Positions 25,572-36,167 of a DNA stretch of 64,000 nucleotides are shown piece after piece (positions within the stretch are counted from its first letter, which is position 1; each line of letters begins with the position of its first letter). The notes below the pieces were generated by a model that had not been told where the DNA came from, searched no databases, and saw only the letters and a program-made list of their open reading frames with translations. Source of the stretch: Akebia trifoliata (taxonomy: Eukaryota; Streptophyta; Magnoliopsida; Ranunculales; Lardizabalaceae); NCBI GenBank assembly GCA_017979445.1, contig CM030717.1, positions 28,771,132 through 28,835,131 on the forward strand, given 5' to 3'. Made by a program: the position numbers and the translations under genes.

Positions 25572-27264
25572 CAATGGGAGCAATAAATATGAGGAATGTC
25601 TTTATCTGGGGAAGGAATACCTCATGCCTATGAACGACTCTTACCTAAGATGAAAATTGCTAATGTCACACCAACTTGTTCTAATGACAGACTGATTGGG
25701 GCCCATTCAAAATAAAAATAAATTGGTTTAGGGCTTTGATCTTCAGCTTGAAATAAAATTTCAGCCCACTAAATTCACAACATATTATAATACCTAGTTT
25801 GATGTGACCCACTATAATATTGTATATATGTATAGTAACAAAAAAAAAAAAAACTTCATTTTTTATTTTGAAAGTCTAGTTTAAAACACATTTTAAAATT
25901 TTAACGATAAAAAATAAATAAAAACGTTCTTATGTTTTAAACAAGGTTTTTTTTTTTTTTAACGTTTAAATACGTTTTATGTGTATTATATAAAGTTAGA
26001 TGTAAGATTTTCACTATGTCGAGGATTTTCGAGTTTATAAAGGTGCAAAATACGATGGATCATATCCGTGGTTTTATTCGACAGTCATAATCTGTCGTTC
26101 CAATAACAACTCAGAAATTTGACCCTAGCTTACACAAATAATAATAACGACATATTTATCCATCTTATTTTGTAACGGACAAGACCCGTGAGTTGGCTAG
26201 AAATCAATTTTAATTATTTTTTATCTCATAAATATTTTATTGTTCTCAATTTCCCTATCTTACCAAAATTTAGGGTATCCCGTTTCTCACGATTTAGGGT
26301 TTGAGACTTTAGGTGTCCTTTCTCATGATTACGTACACACAAAATTTAGGACTTGGGTTTCGATTTCTCTACTGTCTTTCACGGATCTATGGTTTCTTGG
26401 ATTTTTGTACTTCTCTATCGCAAAGGTTTGATTGTTGTAGCTGGCATTAACGACGACATCCATTGAGCCAAGGCTTGTTTGCTCAAGGAGTTTCCAAAGT
26501 TTTAGAGATTGGTGTATAAAAAAGTTTGCTCTCTTTCTTAGCTTATGTGTAAAATGGGAAAAGAAATAGAGTATTTCTTCAAAGATTTTGAATGAGAAGA
26601 ATTAGGGGAAGAGATTCAAATTGTTACGTTTCCACAAATATTTCTTCAAAGATAAATTATGTTTTGTAGAGAGCTTGTTGTTTGGATTAATGTATCTTTG
26701 TTTGTTGATCCCTTCAGGTTTGCATTAAATGAATTGTTGGTCAAGTCCCATAATATCTTGTTTCTATTTGATAAAATTTCTCAATGGGATCACAACCAAT
26801 TGTTTTTAAGTCTTTCATTTTATATTTGAAAGTTATCTTAATTTTCTTTCGAGTGAATGAGTCTCATTAGGAGTACAACCCAGTTCAGTTTGTGGCTAAA
26901 TCGTAACCATACCAACATAGGTCAATTCCAATAAATAAAGGGTTATCCCTTTTTTAGTGCTTACCGACAATAAAAAAATACATTTTTTTTATAATTAAAG
27001 TTTTATTTTTTATTTTTACTTTTAAATTTATCCTATATTTTTTCGATTTTACAGACTTTTGCAGACCTTTTTCAAAGTTTTCTCTTACCGGATTATTCTC
27101 AACCCCCGGCTTTGCGACTATGGACACATCCACGATTTTAAAAATCATTTTTTTGTCTCATCTCGCTCACCACCAATGACTTGGCGAGCCATCTCAATTA
27201 TCCCGAATGAGACAAGGAACCTCTTCACAAATCAACTCTACGCAGGTAACACCCTACTCGTATT

Positions 27265-27905
27265 ACCATGGTCTTCCGAGTAGGATATGTAATACGTCCA
27301 TAGGGACGACGTCACACCAGACGTCCTGCTTTAACTTCCCCAGCATCAATGATCATCTTTGCACTGGCCAATTCCGACATAGATTTTTCATACAGCCTGG
27401 AGTCTCCTCCTCCTTTCTGCTGACGTTGGCTCACGTTGCCACACAATCTAACGACAGCGAAACAGTCTCCTCTCCTAAGCTTCTGAACCCCCGCTATGTT
27501 TCCGACTACCGTCTTCCCGGGCTCTAGGCTCCACAACGTTCACTCTTCCATCTTCTGCTGGTCTATTCTGCACTCCCCCAGCAGCATTCGTCCGTCCTCC
27601 GATTGGGATAGTAACGAGCTAAATGCCCCACTCCTCCACATTCATAACAGTTACCGGATCTCCTCTGCTGAGCCTTTTCTTATCTCCTCTGCAGCAAGCT
27701 CTGCAGGCCTCGCGCTCCAAACTGATGGCGTCTCGACGTTCTCCTTGACATAGAGGGGATGTCTCTAGAATATGAGTGCGCAATTGTTCATACTCAATGC
27801 AAAGATCCCTTAAAAAATCATTGATCTAGTGACGCTCAACCCGCTTAGCAACAGTCTTAGCGGACTTGGGTTGGAGCTCATACTGACTTAACTCCTTCCA
27901 AGGCC
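27265..27905 (-). pseudogene. Ty3/gypsy gag-protease remnant, minus strand
   Basis: On the minus strand, about 27657-27599 reads GNCYECGGVGHLARYYPN, a retroviral-type zinc knuckle (CX2CX4HX4C) whose last cysteine is replaced by tyrosine. Further on, 27323-27265 reads VWCDVVPMDVLHILLGRPW followed by a stop; this motif normally joins protease to reverse transcriptase in Ty3/gypsy polyproteins. Only about 280 bp separates them, too little for a whole protease, so part is deleted. The upstream stretch to about 27905 may be gag C-terminus. It lies just outside the end of duplicate A. Confidence 0.72.
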
Positions 27906-27924
27906 ATTGGAAGGCATTATAATA

Positions 27925-28086
27925 ATTAAAAACAAAACTTTTCTAAATAACTTTTGATGGGGTTAGAAGGTTCAAATTAGGCTGACTTTTTGCGAAGATG
28001 ATTCTCTCATCATAGAGATCATCCTCACAAAAAATCAACTCAAATCAAAACTTCTAACTCATATTTTGAAAAATATTTGTTTTTAC
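27925..28086 (+). mobile_element. Small foldback MITE
   Basis: The left arm with 'gggttagaaggttcaaatta' and the right arm with 'caaaacttctaactc' are inverse-related. They enclose a hairpin around 'gatgattctctcatcataga'. The same hairpin recurs twice within 61000-61330, so this is a dispersed foldback family. No open frame. Confidence 0.6.
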
Positions 28087-29210
28087 TTATATCCCTTTAA
28101 CACTCCCCTATGTGTCTATGTTGTGAGACGCCTAGCATTCTTATTGGGCTTTGACTTCAAGAGGCAAGTCACTGTCAAAAGGAACTTTTCACTGTCAAGG
28201 TTTTACTAGTGAATCAATTTTTAAACAGAGAGTGAGAGAGAGCCAATTTTTTTTTTAGGATTATCAAATTCATGGGAGAGAGGTGGTTATAAAAATTTTA
28301 GGATTTATTTGTAAATAACAGAAAAATCTTGGAAAATTGCTTTAGTATTTTACAGCTGTAAAAGCTGATCTTTGGTCGTCCGATCATATAACATCCAATG
28401 GACGCCATATTTTATCATGAATTTTACTTTTTAGTATGGCCTTTTGGCCCTTTGATGGGCCCTTATCGATGTTGGCCCGTGCAAATTGAAGTGTCTACAC
28501 GTTTGATATATATACAATTTTGTACCGACACTTCGATGAATTTACCGTTTTGCTTATGAGTTGAATGGATATTCACAGGAATGGATAACTAAATTGAAAA
28601 TGTCACTATACATCACACAACCATTCTTATAAAAAAAAAAAATTTATATGATATACAAAATCGGGTATATGGATTTCTTCATGAATACTATAAAAAAAAG
28701 TTGACTTGCTCAGTAATTATTTTAAATTATTCGGCCATTTTGGTAAAACGTTCCTAGTTTTACAAGAAACTCTGTCCGTTTGACACTTCAAGTGTTATTT
28801 CCCTAAATTTTGTTTAGTTAAAAGCTTGTATTTTCTTCCCAAGAGGTGCAAACATAGCCTTAAACTAATGTGTATATTTTCTTCATGTGTGATGCCCATG
28901 GTGATACATTAGTAATGTAATAGTTCACCAATCAAACTGATTTTTTGATGTGTAGCCCACCAAAGGGCCAGCCACACTTGAAGACAAAGCCAACCCTTTA
29001 TGCTAAGAAAAATGCTAAAGTGACTTCCTATGTCACTGCATTCAAATCTATACCGACATGGAGGTGTGCTTAGTACCAAAAATGCTTTTTCTCGAATTAC
29101 GAGTGAAAAAGCATTTAAGGTTCTGAGCATATCTGTGTCGAGTGCAGTGTACTGCACCGTTTCTCTATTACTGTTTTTAAAATAAACCCAATTTCGTATA
29201 GAGAAACAAG
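28087..29210. other. Intergenic sequence, nothing assigned
   Basis: AT-rich sequence with homopolymer runs and no recognised gene, RNA gene or transposon end. The 102-residue open frame at 28909-29217 (minus) resembles nothing I know and is not called. Confidence 0.4.
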
Positions 29211-29650
29211 TCAACAATGCTGCAAAAATGCAATCCTGGAACTATGATTTCTACTTGAAAAAAAGAAAGTTAACCATGCTGCAATTGGTTGGAAATGCAA
29301 TTGTGGATCTATGATCTCTCCTTGCAATTTACTTAGCAGAAGAATAAATTAAAATAAAGCCAACAATGCTGCACTTTTAAAATGCAATTTTGGATCTATG
29401 ATCTCTCCTTGCAATTTACTTAGCAAAAAACAAAAAACAAGTTGCAATTTTAAAATGCAATTTTGGATCTATGATCTCTCCTTGCAGTTTACTTAGCAAA
29501 CCAAAAAAAAAAAAGTCAACAATGGTGCAATTTTAAAATGCAATTTTGGATCTATGATCTCTCCTTGCAATTTACTTAGCAAAAAAGAAAAAAAAAAAAA
29601 AAAGTCAACAATGCTGAAATTAGTTGAAAATGCAATTATGGATCTATGAT
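29211..29650 (+). repeat. Promoter-proximal tandem repeats upstream of the membrane-protein gene
   Basis: Six imperfect units share 'gtcaacaatgctgcaatt', 'aaaatgcaattttggatc' and 'tatgatctctccttgcaatt'. The phrase 'ctatgat' recurs at about 29242, 29309, 29396, 29469, 29552 and 29643, with spacings of 67-91 bp. The middle units are most alike; the outer ones are diverged. The array ends a few bases before the putative TATA box of the gene starting at 29736, so it forms most of its proximal promoter. Confidence 0.8.
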
Positions 29651-29656
29651 CTGCAT

Positions 29657-29663
29657 TATATAT
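29657..29663 (+). promoter_or_regulatory. Putative TATA box
   Basis: TATATAT lies 73 bp upstream of the ATG at 29736. A start site some 25-35 bp downstream would leave a 5' leader of about 45-55 bases. Confidence 0.45.
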
Positions 29664-29683
29664 GTTTAGTTGGGGAGACAAAA

Positions 29684-29734
29684 ATGAGGAGAAGAAGAAA
29701 CACATCTTGTTTGTTGAAATCAAAAGAAAGTTGA
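29684..29734 (+). other. Possible upstream ORF, 16 codons
   Basis: An ATG at 29684 opens a 16-codon frame ending with TGA at 29732-29734, one base before the main ATG at 29736. It matters only if transcription starts upstream of 29684, which the TATA position leaves uncertain. Confidence 0.35.
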
Positions 29735-29735
29735 C

Positions 29736-31730
29736 ATGGCGAAACATTCTTGTTTGAATGTAACTTCCGATGGTGAGAACTATTCCTCTCCAATGCCTGT
29801 GATTGGACTATACATCACGGTGGCCACTCTGGTATGTTTTCTATGTATGCTTTGTGATGTGTTGCATGGATTACGTCGTAGAAAAGCATGGATACCTTGT
29901 CAATTTTTCTCCCTCAATTCCCTTACACTCACTCTTCTTGCTATAACATCAAAACTCCCAGTAGATATCACCACTTCAATGCCTTCTGCTTTGGATCAAT
30001 TATCCAAGCTTAGTGGTACTACCTTGATATGCATCTCAATGGGTTTTTTGATGCCATCACTCGGAACTCAAAGTGACTTTGAAAGGCTTCTGAACATTGG
30101 CTCCTTAAGCATCTTAGTTGTAACTGTTGTTGTCAATGTATGTATACAAATGGCCACTGGTGTGATTTTCTCTTTTGTAATAGAGCATGTCTTGATCTTG
30201 TCCTGCATGATGCTATTGCTCATGGTGCTTTGGGCCTCTGCTTTCGAAATTGGTGTTCTTTTGGAGTTTGCCTATGATGCTATTAAAGAGGAGACAAATA
30301 ATGCAGAGAAGATGAGTATGCTAGGTAGATTGAAGTCAATTTATCAATTTAGTAATTGTAGCAACCCTCAATTTGTATTCTCTGGTTCTCCACATTCCAT
30401 CACTATGGGCATGCTTTCTGCACTAAGTTCACTAGTTTTATTGCAAGCTGCATTCCGGTCCCTTGTTCTTAAGGATGTGAAGTTTCGTTGTGGAATTTCA
30501 GATTACAAATGGTCAATGTGGATCATAGTTGTAACTCAAATTCTTACAATCCTACTAGGTTTTATAGCCATCAGTTGTAGATGGTTCTACTCAGTGAGCC
30601 ACTTCAGCAGAGATTTATTTCCAATAATCTTTTCTTCAAGAGATCGAGAGCGTTATCATCAATTATCATATATCACCAAAATGAAAATTTTGTCATTGTT
30701 CGATTTCTCTCAAATGGATTTGGTAAAAAATGTGTTTATTGTATTGCAAGAAGGAATCACCATCATGGTCCAACTGCCCACATGCTTACTTATCCATTTG
30801 AGAAATACAATATGGTGGAGTGATCAACAATTGGATGCTCAAGAGTGGATGGAGAAAAAAAATGAGGAGGACTTGAATAGATGTGAGGAGAAAAACAAGA
30901 GGGACTCCCCAACTAATCTCATCCAACTCCTTTCCAACACTCATATCACCTCATCTCAACTGTCATTAATTGACCAAATTCAATTGCCAATTGAGGAGGA
31001 TGAAAGAATATCTTGTCTTACAGTGGTGATCCTTGCTAGAATGGCCATTATTTTACTTCCAAATACCTTCAGTGCTCTTATAATCCATTCCCTTGATGAA
31101 GCCTTTGAAATCATTTATTTCATCGACGAGAAAACGAATCCCATAAGCTTTAAAAATAAAATGAGATGGACTGTGGCAAAAGATGTGTGGATGAATAAGG
31201 ACAACACCAATCATTGGCTCCATAAGAAAATTATTGTACCATTAACAAAGAAATATTATTCCACAGTTGCGGAGAGATCTGTCAATGGGGAGTTCCAATC
31301 TCATTCGGAAATGGGTCGTGCATTTGAAATTGTTAAAGAATTGTTTCGAGATATTTCATTGGAAGACTACATAAAAAATCCTATACAATGTAGACTTCTT
31401 GAGGACGAAATGCTCATCATTTATAAAATTGTCATTGAAAGGGAGTGGCAACCGGATGCATCACTAAACGACTTATATAATCTCATAAAGCAATTATTTG
31501 TGGATATGCTGAAAATTTTCCTCTGGAAACTCCCTCAAGCCATTTCCAAGCATGTTGTTGAAAGCCCCTTCAAAGAATTTGGAGAAAGAGCAAGACTTGG
31601 CATCAAATACCTTTGCAAACTGAAACCATTGGTAGACAAAGTTGGTTGGTCATTGCCTGAAAACATTGGTATAACTAGCTTGATAGTGGAAGCTACGACC
31701 GGAGAAAGTGAAATTCGAGAGCTTGTTTGA
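29736..31730 (+). CDS. Uncharacterised plant multi-pass membrane protein, 664 residues
   Basis: One uninterrupted frame of 664 codons with a good start context (purine at -3, G at +4). Hydrophobic stretches suitable for membrane spans lie at about residues 22-43, 54-72, 93-109, 120-140, 148-178, 222-245 and 259-282, with weaker ones at 331-355 and 427-450. A charged segment rich in Glu, Lys and Asn (about 365-395) separates the membrane half from a soluble, mostly helical C-terminal half (about 460-664). There is no cleavable signal peptide, catalytic motif, kinase, transporter or nucleotide-binding signature that I recognise. The motif CRWFYSV (281-287) after the seventh span recalls a plant-specific family of unnamed membrane proteins, from memory only. 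The frame's length, ordinary codon use and single exon support a real gene. The function is unknown and I do not assign one. It lies between two same-orientation copies of a duplicated segment. Confidence 0.88.
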   Translation: MAKHSCLNVTSDGENYSSPMPVIGLYITVATLVCFLCMLCDVLHGLRRRKAWIPCQFFSLNSLTLTLLAITSKLPVDITTSMPSALDQLSKLSGTTLICISMGFLMPSLGTQSDFERLLNIGSLSILVVTVVVNVCIQMATGVIFSFVIEHVLILSCMMLLLMVLWASAFEIGVLLEFAYDAIKEETNNAEKMSMLGRLKSIYQFSNCSNPQFVFSGSPHSITMGMLSALSSLVLLQAAFRSLVLKDVKFRCGISDYKWSMWIIVVTQILTILLGFIAISCRWFYSVSHFSRDLFPIIFSSRDRERYHQLSYITKMKILSLFDFSQMDLVKNVFIVLQEGITIMVQLPTCLLIHLRNTIWWSDQQLDAQEWMEKKNEEDLNRCEEKNKRDSPTNLIQLLSNTHITSSQLSLIDQIQLPIEEDERISCLTVVILARMAIILLPNTFSALIIHSLDEAFEIIYFIDEKTNPISFKNKMRWTVAKDVWMNKDNTNHWLHKKIIVPLTKKYYSTVAERSVNGEFQSHSEMGRAFEIVKELFRDISLEDYIKNPIQCRLLEDEMLIIYKIVIEREWQPDASLNDLYNLIKQLFVDMLKIFLWKLPQAISKHVVESPFKEFGERARLGIKYLCKLKPLVDKVGWSLPENIGITSLIVEATTGESEIRELV

Positions 31731-33275
31731 ATTGAGTTGCAGTTGCATAAAGCATCACAGGTATGTATACTTCCCCTTTTGATAGTTGTCCTTGGAATAA
31801 TTTCTTCTTCTCATGTTTGGAACCATTGTTTTAAAAATGTCAATTTGAATCTTTTGAGTTTCTAGTAGACTCAATATAGGCTTTCAAAAACGCAATTTAG
31901 CCTTAGAAATTCTTCTGAAGGCACTATTTCGACATCACTAACCCTTTAATGTCAATCCTACTGACCTACATAACTAAAATTAGATTAATTTTTAATCCTT
32001 GGATGCTTGTAATTTTGTATAGGGCTTTATACGTCTTAGTTGGGTTTCAAGTCCATTAAGCAAAAATTGATGCCCATATGAATAAGTACATATAGTGGAT
32101 AAAATTTGTTTTTGTACCACTGGAGAAAATTAATTATTTTCCAAATAAATGAGAAGTGCTAAACCAAATTTTTAGAATATTAGGTTCACAAGAAAAAATA
32201 TTACTAGATTCAAATGATTTTTATTGTAAATTTTTATTATTACTATACATGAATTGGGTTTAATAAATTTTTCTCTTTGGTTTGTTTTCTTTTATGAAAA
32301 TTGTGTGGTTTCATTCACTAAATTCAATTTGTACTCTATTTTCTTATTGATAAATTTTTTACTTATTTCAAATACTGGATCAATTCTGATTTCAAACTCT
32401 TATAGTTCCCAAAAATTTGATAAGGTTCTCTTTGTTCCAAAAAATGAATAAAAAATCTTTTCATATATCAACTCTCTTATGAAGGTGCCAAATTAACTTA
32501 AAAACACTAATTGGTGTATTACATTGAATATAAATAGAAAAGGGGAAAATCACTAAGAAAATGATAAATGTACGAATATTTTGAAGAACTTCACTACCCA
32601 AGAAAAAAAAAAGCAAGTAAACAAAACAAATTAAAGTCATAGGCAAGATCCCGTCATCCAGAGCCAAAATTAAAATCACCAAAGACAAACTACTAACATT
32701 TAGAAGGGCTTTCCACATGCTTGTTTGATGAAATTAGTGTTGATTGGTTTGATTGGGGTGTTTATATGGGACACATCCCTGTAGCACACTCAATTAGGAC
32801 TCCCCCAATTGGGAGAGAGTCTTAGAGATATCAAGATTGTTGCACTAGAGTTGTGCAAGACAACTCAACCTATATAAAAGAAGGTTCGAGACATATGGAT
32901 CATACACATAAAATTCTTTTGAATATCATATGTCTCTCTAAGCATACTGAGCATTCTCTGGGTTTCTATCTAGTACTTAGAGCTCTAAAGCATCGATATC
33001 ATCATATGGTCATTTTAGTAACACTGACAAAGATGGATTTGGGGGCTTTCCAATCTTCGACAACCAGCAACAACATGACACAACTAACGTTTCACTATTT
33101 TACTGTGCAGAAGAGATATGATCTCATGACAACTAAGAAATAGATCCGATGGTGCTTACCCGTGGGTCCTATATGACTGTAGAAATAGAGTAATCCTTTT
33201 AAGATGGACCTAAAACCATAATATGTACATATATATTTTTGGTAGACAATGGGTATCTATTGTAAACAACATGAA
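31731..33275. other. 3' flank of the membrane-protein gene and intergenic DNA
   Basis: At about 31758 'cacaggtatgtatac' is a strong splice-donor-like sequence 30 bp after the stop codon, so a 3'-UTR intron is possible. No further coding exon was recognised downstream. The rest is AT-rich with no identifiable element; open frames at 32461-32718 and 32853-33143 have no recognisable features. Confidence 0.4.
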
Positions 33276-33399
33276 GGTGCCACCAACTTAGCTAAGTTGG
33301 CAAGGCATGTAGAATGTTTGATCCCACGACCTAGGTTCAAAACCTATTGAGCCCACATTCATGTTAACCAACAACCCCTTGTTGCCTAGTAAAAAAAAA
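33276..33399 (+). mobile_element. tRNA-derived SINE
   Basis: An RNA polymerase III A box (TTAGCTAAGTTGG, 33288-33300) is followed 34 bp later by a B box (GGTTCAAAACC, 33334-33344). The unit ends in a run of nine A at 33391-33399. This is the plan of a short tRNA-derived SINE. A degenerate relative with the same A-box phrase ('acttagctaagttggca') occurs at about 33717. Confidence 0.7.
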
Positions 33400-35599
33400 G
33401 ATATTGAAAATATTTTTAGATGAAATAAACTAACAATTACACTACTAACAATGAACAACTTCATCAAAAGGTGAAGAACCTTTTCTTTGCCTTCAATTGA
33501 TTTCTTTTTTCTTTTATTCAAAGGATTATCTATAAAAGATAGCATTTCCAGCTCAAACCTACACGTTTTCACACTTATGAAGTAACCATTATAACTCTCC
33601 TAAAAAATCATCTTCATTTTCTTTTATTGGTAAAGAGTTAGAGGTTAGCACGGTAAAGTTGGTTCAAGGAGGTCAAAACCTAGGACGTCGGAACAACACT
33701 TCATAAGTTCTAAAAACTTAGCTAAGTTGGCACTTCGTAGAATCAAAGCTACATTCCTATGTTGCTATCAGACTATTACGTCAACTTGACTAAACTATAT
33801 ATTATATGATATATTCCATAGACTGATATTAAGATTTAACAAATCCTTGTGTCATTTACCTATAGAACCAACAATAGTGCAAATATAAATAAGACTAGAA
33901 AAAATACATTAGTAACACAATAATAATATTCACCTTGTACAAGATACATAGTTCTCAACTACTTTGTACTATTCAGAATCATAAGTAAACCACTTGTCCT
34001 GAGTAACAGAGTCCTAGCTTCCTACATCTATGTGGGAAAAATGATTGAATGTGAAATTGCATAGCACATGCAAACATTAAGATAATGCAGTTAAGACACA
34101 CCTTGAAGCAATATATGTGGTTCATCATAATAGCCTTCCAATCTCCAAAATGCATGGTTATTTCCAACCAAAAGAATGGAGTCCATTCTAACAACATTCG
34201 ATCTCGTTTTATCTATGTAAGTGATCATAAAGAAATGTTAATTTAATTGTTAATTCAAAGAAAATATTTGTTTTCTAGTTAGGAAGCCCATGAATATATA
34301 AAGTTAAAATCATTTGACGCAAAATCAACATGGAAACACTTTAGAAAAAAGAGCATCTGAAGTTGTTCTTTTTTCGACAAATGTGATTTGTTAATCTTAG
34401 AAATGTGTGCTATCTTTAGAACTTCCCATCAAGGGAGTAGATAAGATAGTTCGATTAGCATGCCTTATTCATCTGTTATCTCATATCGATCAATGCTAAG
34501 CTTTTTCATTGGATACTTACCTTGAAATAATTTACCAGCTCAGAGAAGAATATCATTTCCTAGTGTTATGTTGACACATGGCATGAATGCCAAGTGTCAA
34601 GGTGTTTAGCACAACCAATTCCTGGAATTCCAATATCACAGCATTGTTAGTATTATTGTGCACATACAAGTCAATGATTATTTTGAGACAATTTTTTAAT
34701 CCACGAACCAGAATCTTTATTGAAATAGACTGGAACTTGGCTTTGAAGTTATGAACTCAAATCAATCCCCAACACAAACTCAAGAATTCGAAATACATTA
34801 ATATATATTCCAAAGCTCATCAAATGCATTCTTTATTCCATTAAAGTTCCAATCAAGTAACCTACGCTACCATACTATACAGTGTATTTATCAGAGATCC
34901 TTTGAAACTAAGAATATTATATATCTATTATTATAGTATAGATCCATCCAACCTACATTGTTCTAAAAATTTTAGAAATAACAAACGAAATGGAGTTTAA
35001 AAAAAATCCTAAAATAATCAAATTTTTATATAATGGATCTCTGATCTAGCTTAACACAAAGAGAGCTCCTAAGAACTTTAGATTAAGACAGTTCAGAAAT
35101 GGCCGGAACCTATTATAATCTACTCATTAAAGATCAAAAATCTATTATTATGATCATTTGACCTAAAGAGAACCTTTATCTTCAAAGAAAAACAGGGAAG
35201 GAATATAAATAGATCAAAGATAACGAAATTGATACTCAAAACCATAACTACTAGAGCTAGATCTATCTGATCTGAGAAAATAACCACATTTACCGCAAAT
35301 AATAACTACTAAGGAGATCAAAGATTTGTAATTTCTCCAAGATCCATCCATGGTGTTAGGGTTTGTGCTTTCTCTCTCAGAGATGGTAAAGAGAATGATA
35401 TACCTCTCTATGAAAAATGTATAAAACTCTAACAGATCTTTAAGGAGAAATGTACCTAGAGTTACGATCTTTGAGGAAAATCCTATATCTTGGATGCTAC
35501 GGGGAGAAAGTATGTGTGATCAAGAGATTTGAGAGAGAGAGAGACAGACAGACATACAGAGACAGGTCGAGCTGTGCGAGCGAGAGGGAAAGAGAGTTG
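33400..35599. other. Intergenic sequence with SINE debris and a palindrome
   Basis: Contains the second, degenerate SINE-like piece (about 33635-33770), the palindrome at 34571-34600 and otherwise unassigned AT-rich DNA. The GA-rich tract at about 35530-35600 borders the CACTA end. No gene recognised. Confidence 0.4.
34571..34600. repeat. 30-bp near-perfect palindrome
   Basis: Arms TTGACACATGGCAT and ATGCCAAGTGTCAA pair with one mismatch around a 2-base centre (GA). It is isolated: no flanking repeats of an IS or MITE were seen. Confidence 0.7.
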
Positions 35600-35721
35600 T
35601 TAATATAACTAATAGAAACGATGATTAAACGACTGCTAAACACTGTCGTAATTAATGACAGCCTTTAGCAGTCGTTTTTAGCACAATTGTGCAGTCGCGA
35701 AAAACGCAATATGACGTAGTG
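35600..35721 (+). mobile_element. Right terminus of a CACTA element beside duplicate B
   Basis: Ends 'gcaatatgacgtagtg' (CACTACGTCATATTGC inverted), closely matching the terminus at 13077. Subterminal inverted pairs 'aaacgactgctaaa' and 'tttagcagtcgttt' precede it. The very next base (35722) is the first base of the segment shared with 19334. No matching left end was found. Confidence 0.65.
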
Positions 35722-36167
35722 GATGGACCTTCAAAAAACTGAAAAAAAATCGAAAGATGTTAAAATCAGATCAAAATAAGAAAAGCTTTAGATAAATGTG
35801 GGTTTTGAAGAAGAAGTCTACACCGTCTATGATGCCTTTAGTTTTAATGATGCTTTATAAAATGAATGTTTATCATGGTATTTAGATAATTTAACTCCCG
35901 TAAAATCAATTTAATCATTTTGAGAATTTCTTTTCAAACTTACCATCAATCAAGGGATGAAGATCTAATCTTGCATTTATCAAAGGCGTTGCCCTAGTTT
36001 CTAACATTTCACAAGATGGTATTACTAAAATAATTAATCCTTTTAAAATTAGGTTGTGATAACTTGACAAAATGAAAATTTGATTCCATAGCTCAATTGG
36101 TTGACATGCCGAAAATCCAACTTTGAGGTAGTCTCTTCAAAGTCCAATTTACCCATAAAAAATAAAA

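Larger units (their letters stand above)
19334..27230 (+). repeat. Duplicated segment, copy A
   Basis: From 'gatggaccttcaaaaaa' at 19334 to 'gagacaaggaacctcttc' near 27225 this follows 35722-39698 in the same order and orientation, at high but incomplete identity by eye. Copy A is about twice as long because it contains a MITE with a solo LTR and a CACTA-like fragment. Shared blocks include 19334-20240, 24200-24864, 24870-25312 and 25572-27225. Both copies carry the same foldback element at the same target site, so that insertion predates the duplication. No intact gene was recognised in the segment. Confidence 0.85.

Noticed and set aside
28909..29217. 102-codon minus-strand frame upstream of the membrane-protein gene
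   Set aside because: No recognisable motif, and it runs into the promoter repeats.
33288..33344. tRNA gene considered because of A and B boxes
   Set aside because: The sequence does not fold into an obvious cloverleaf and has an A tail; better read as a SINE.
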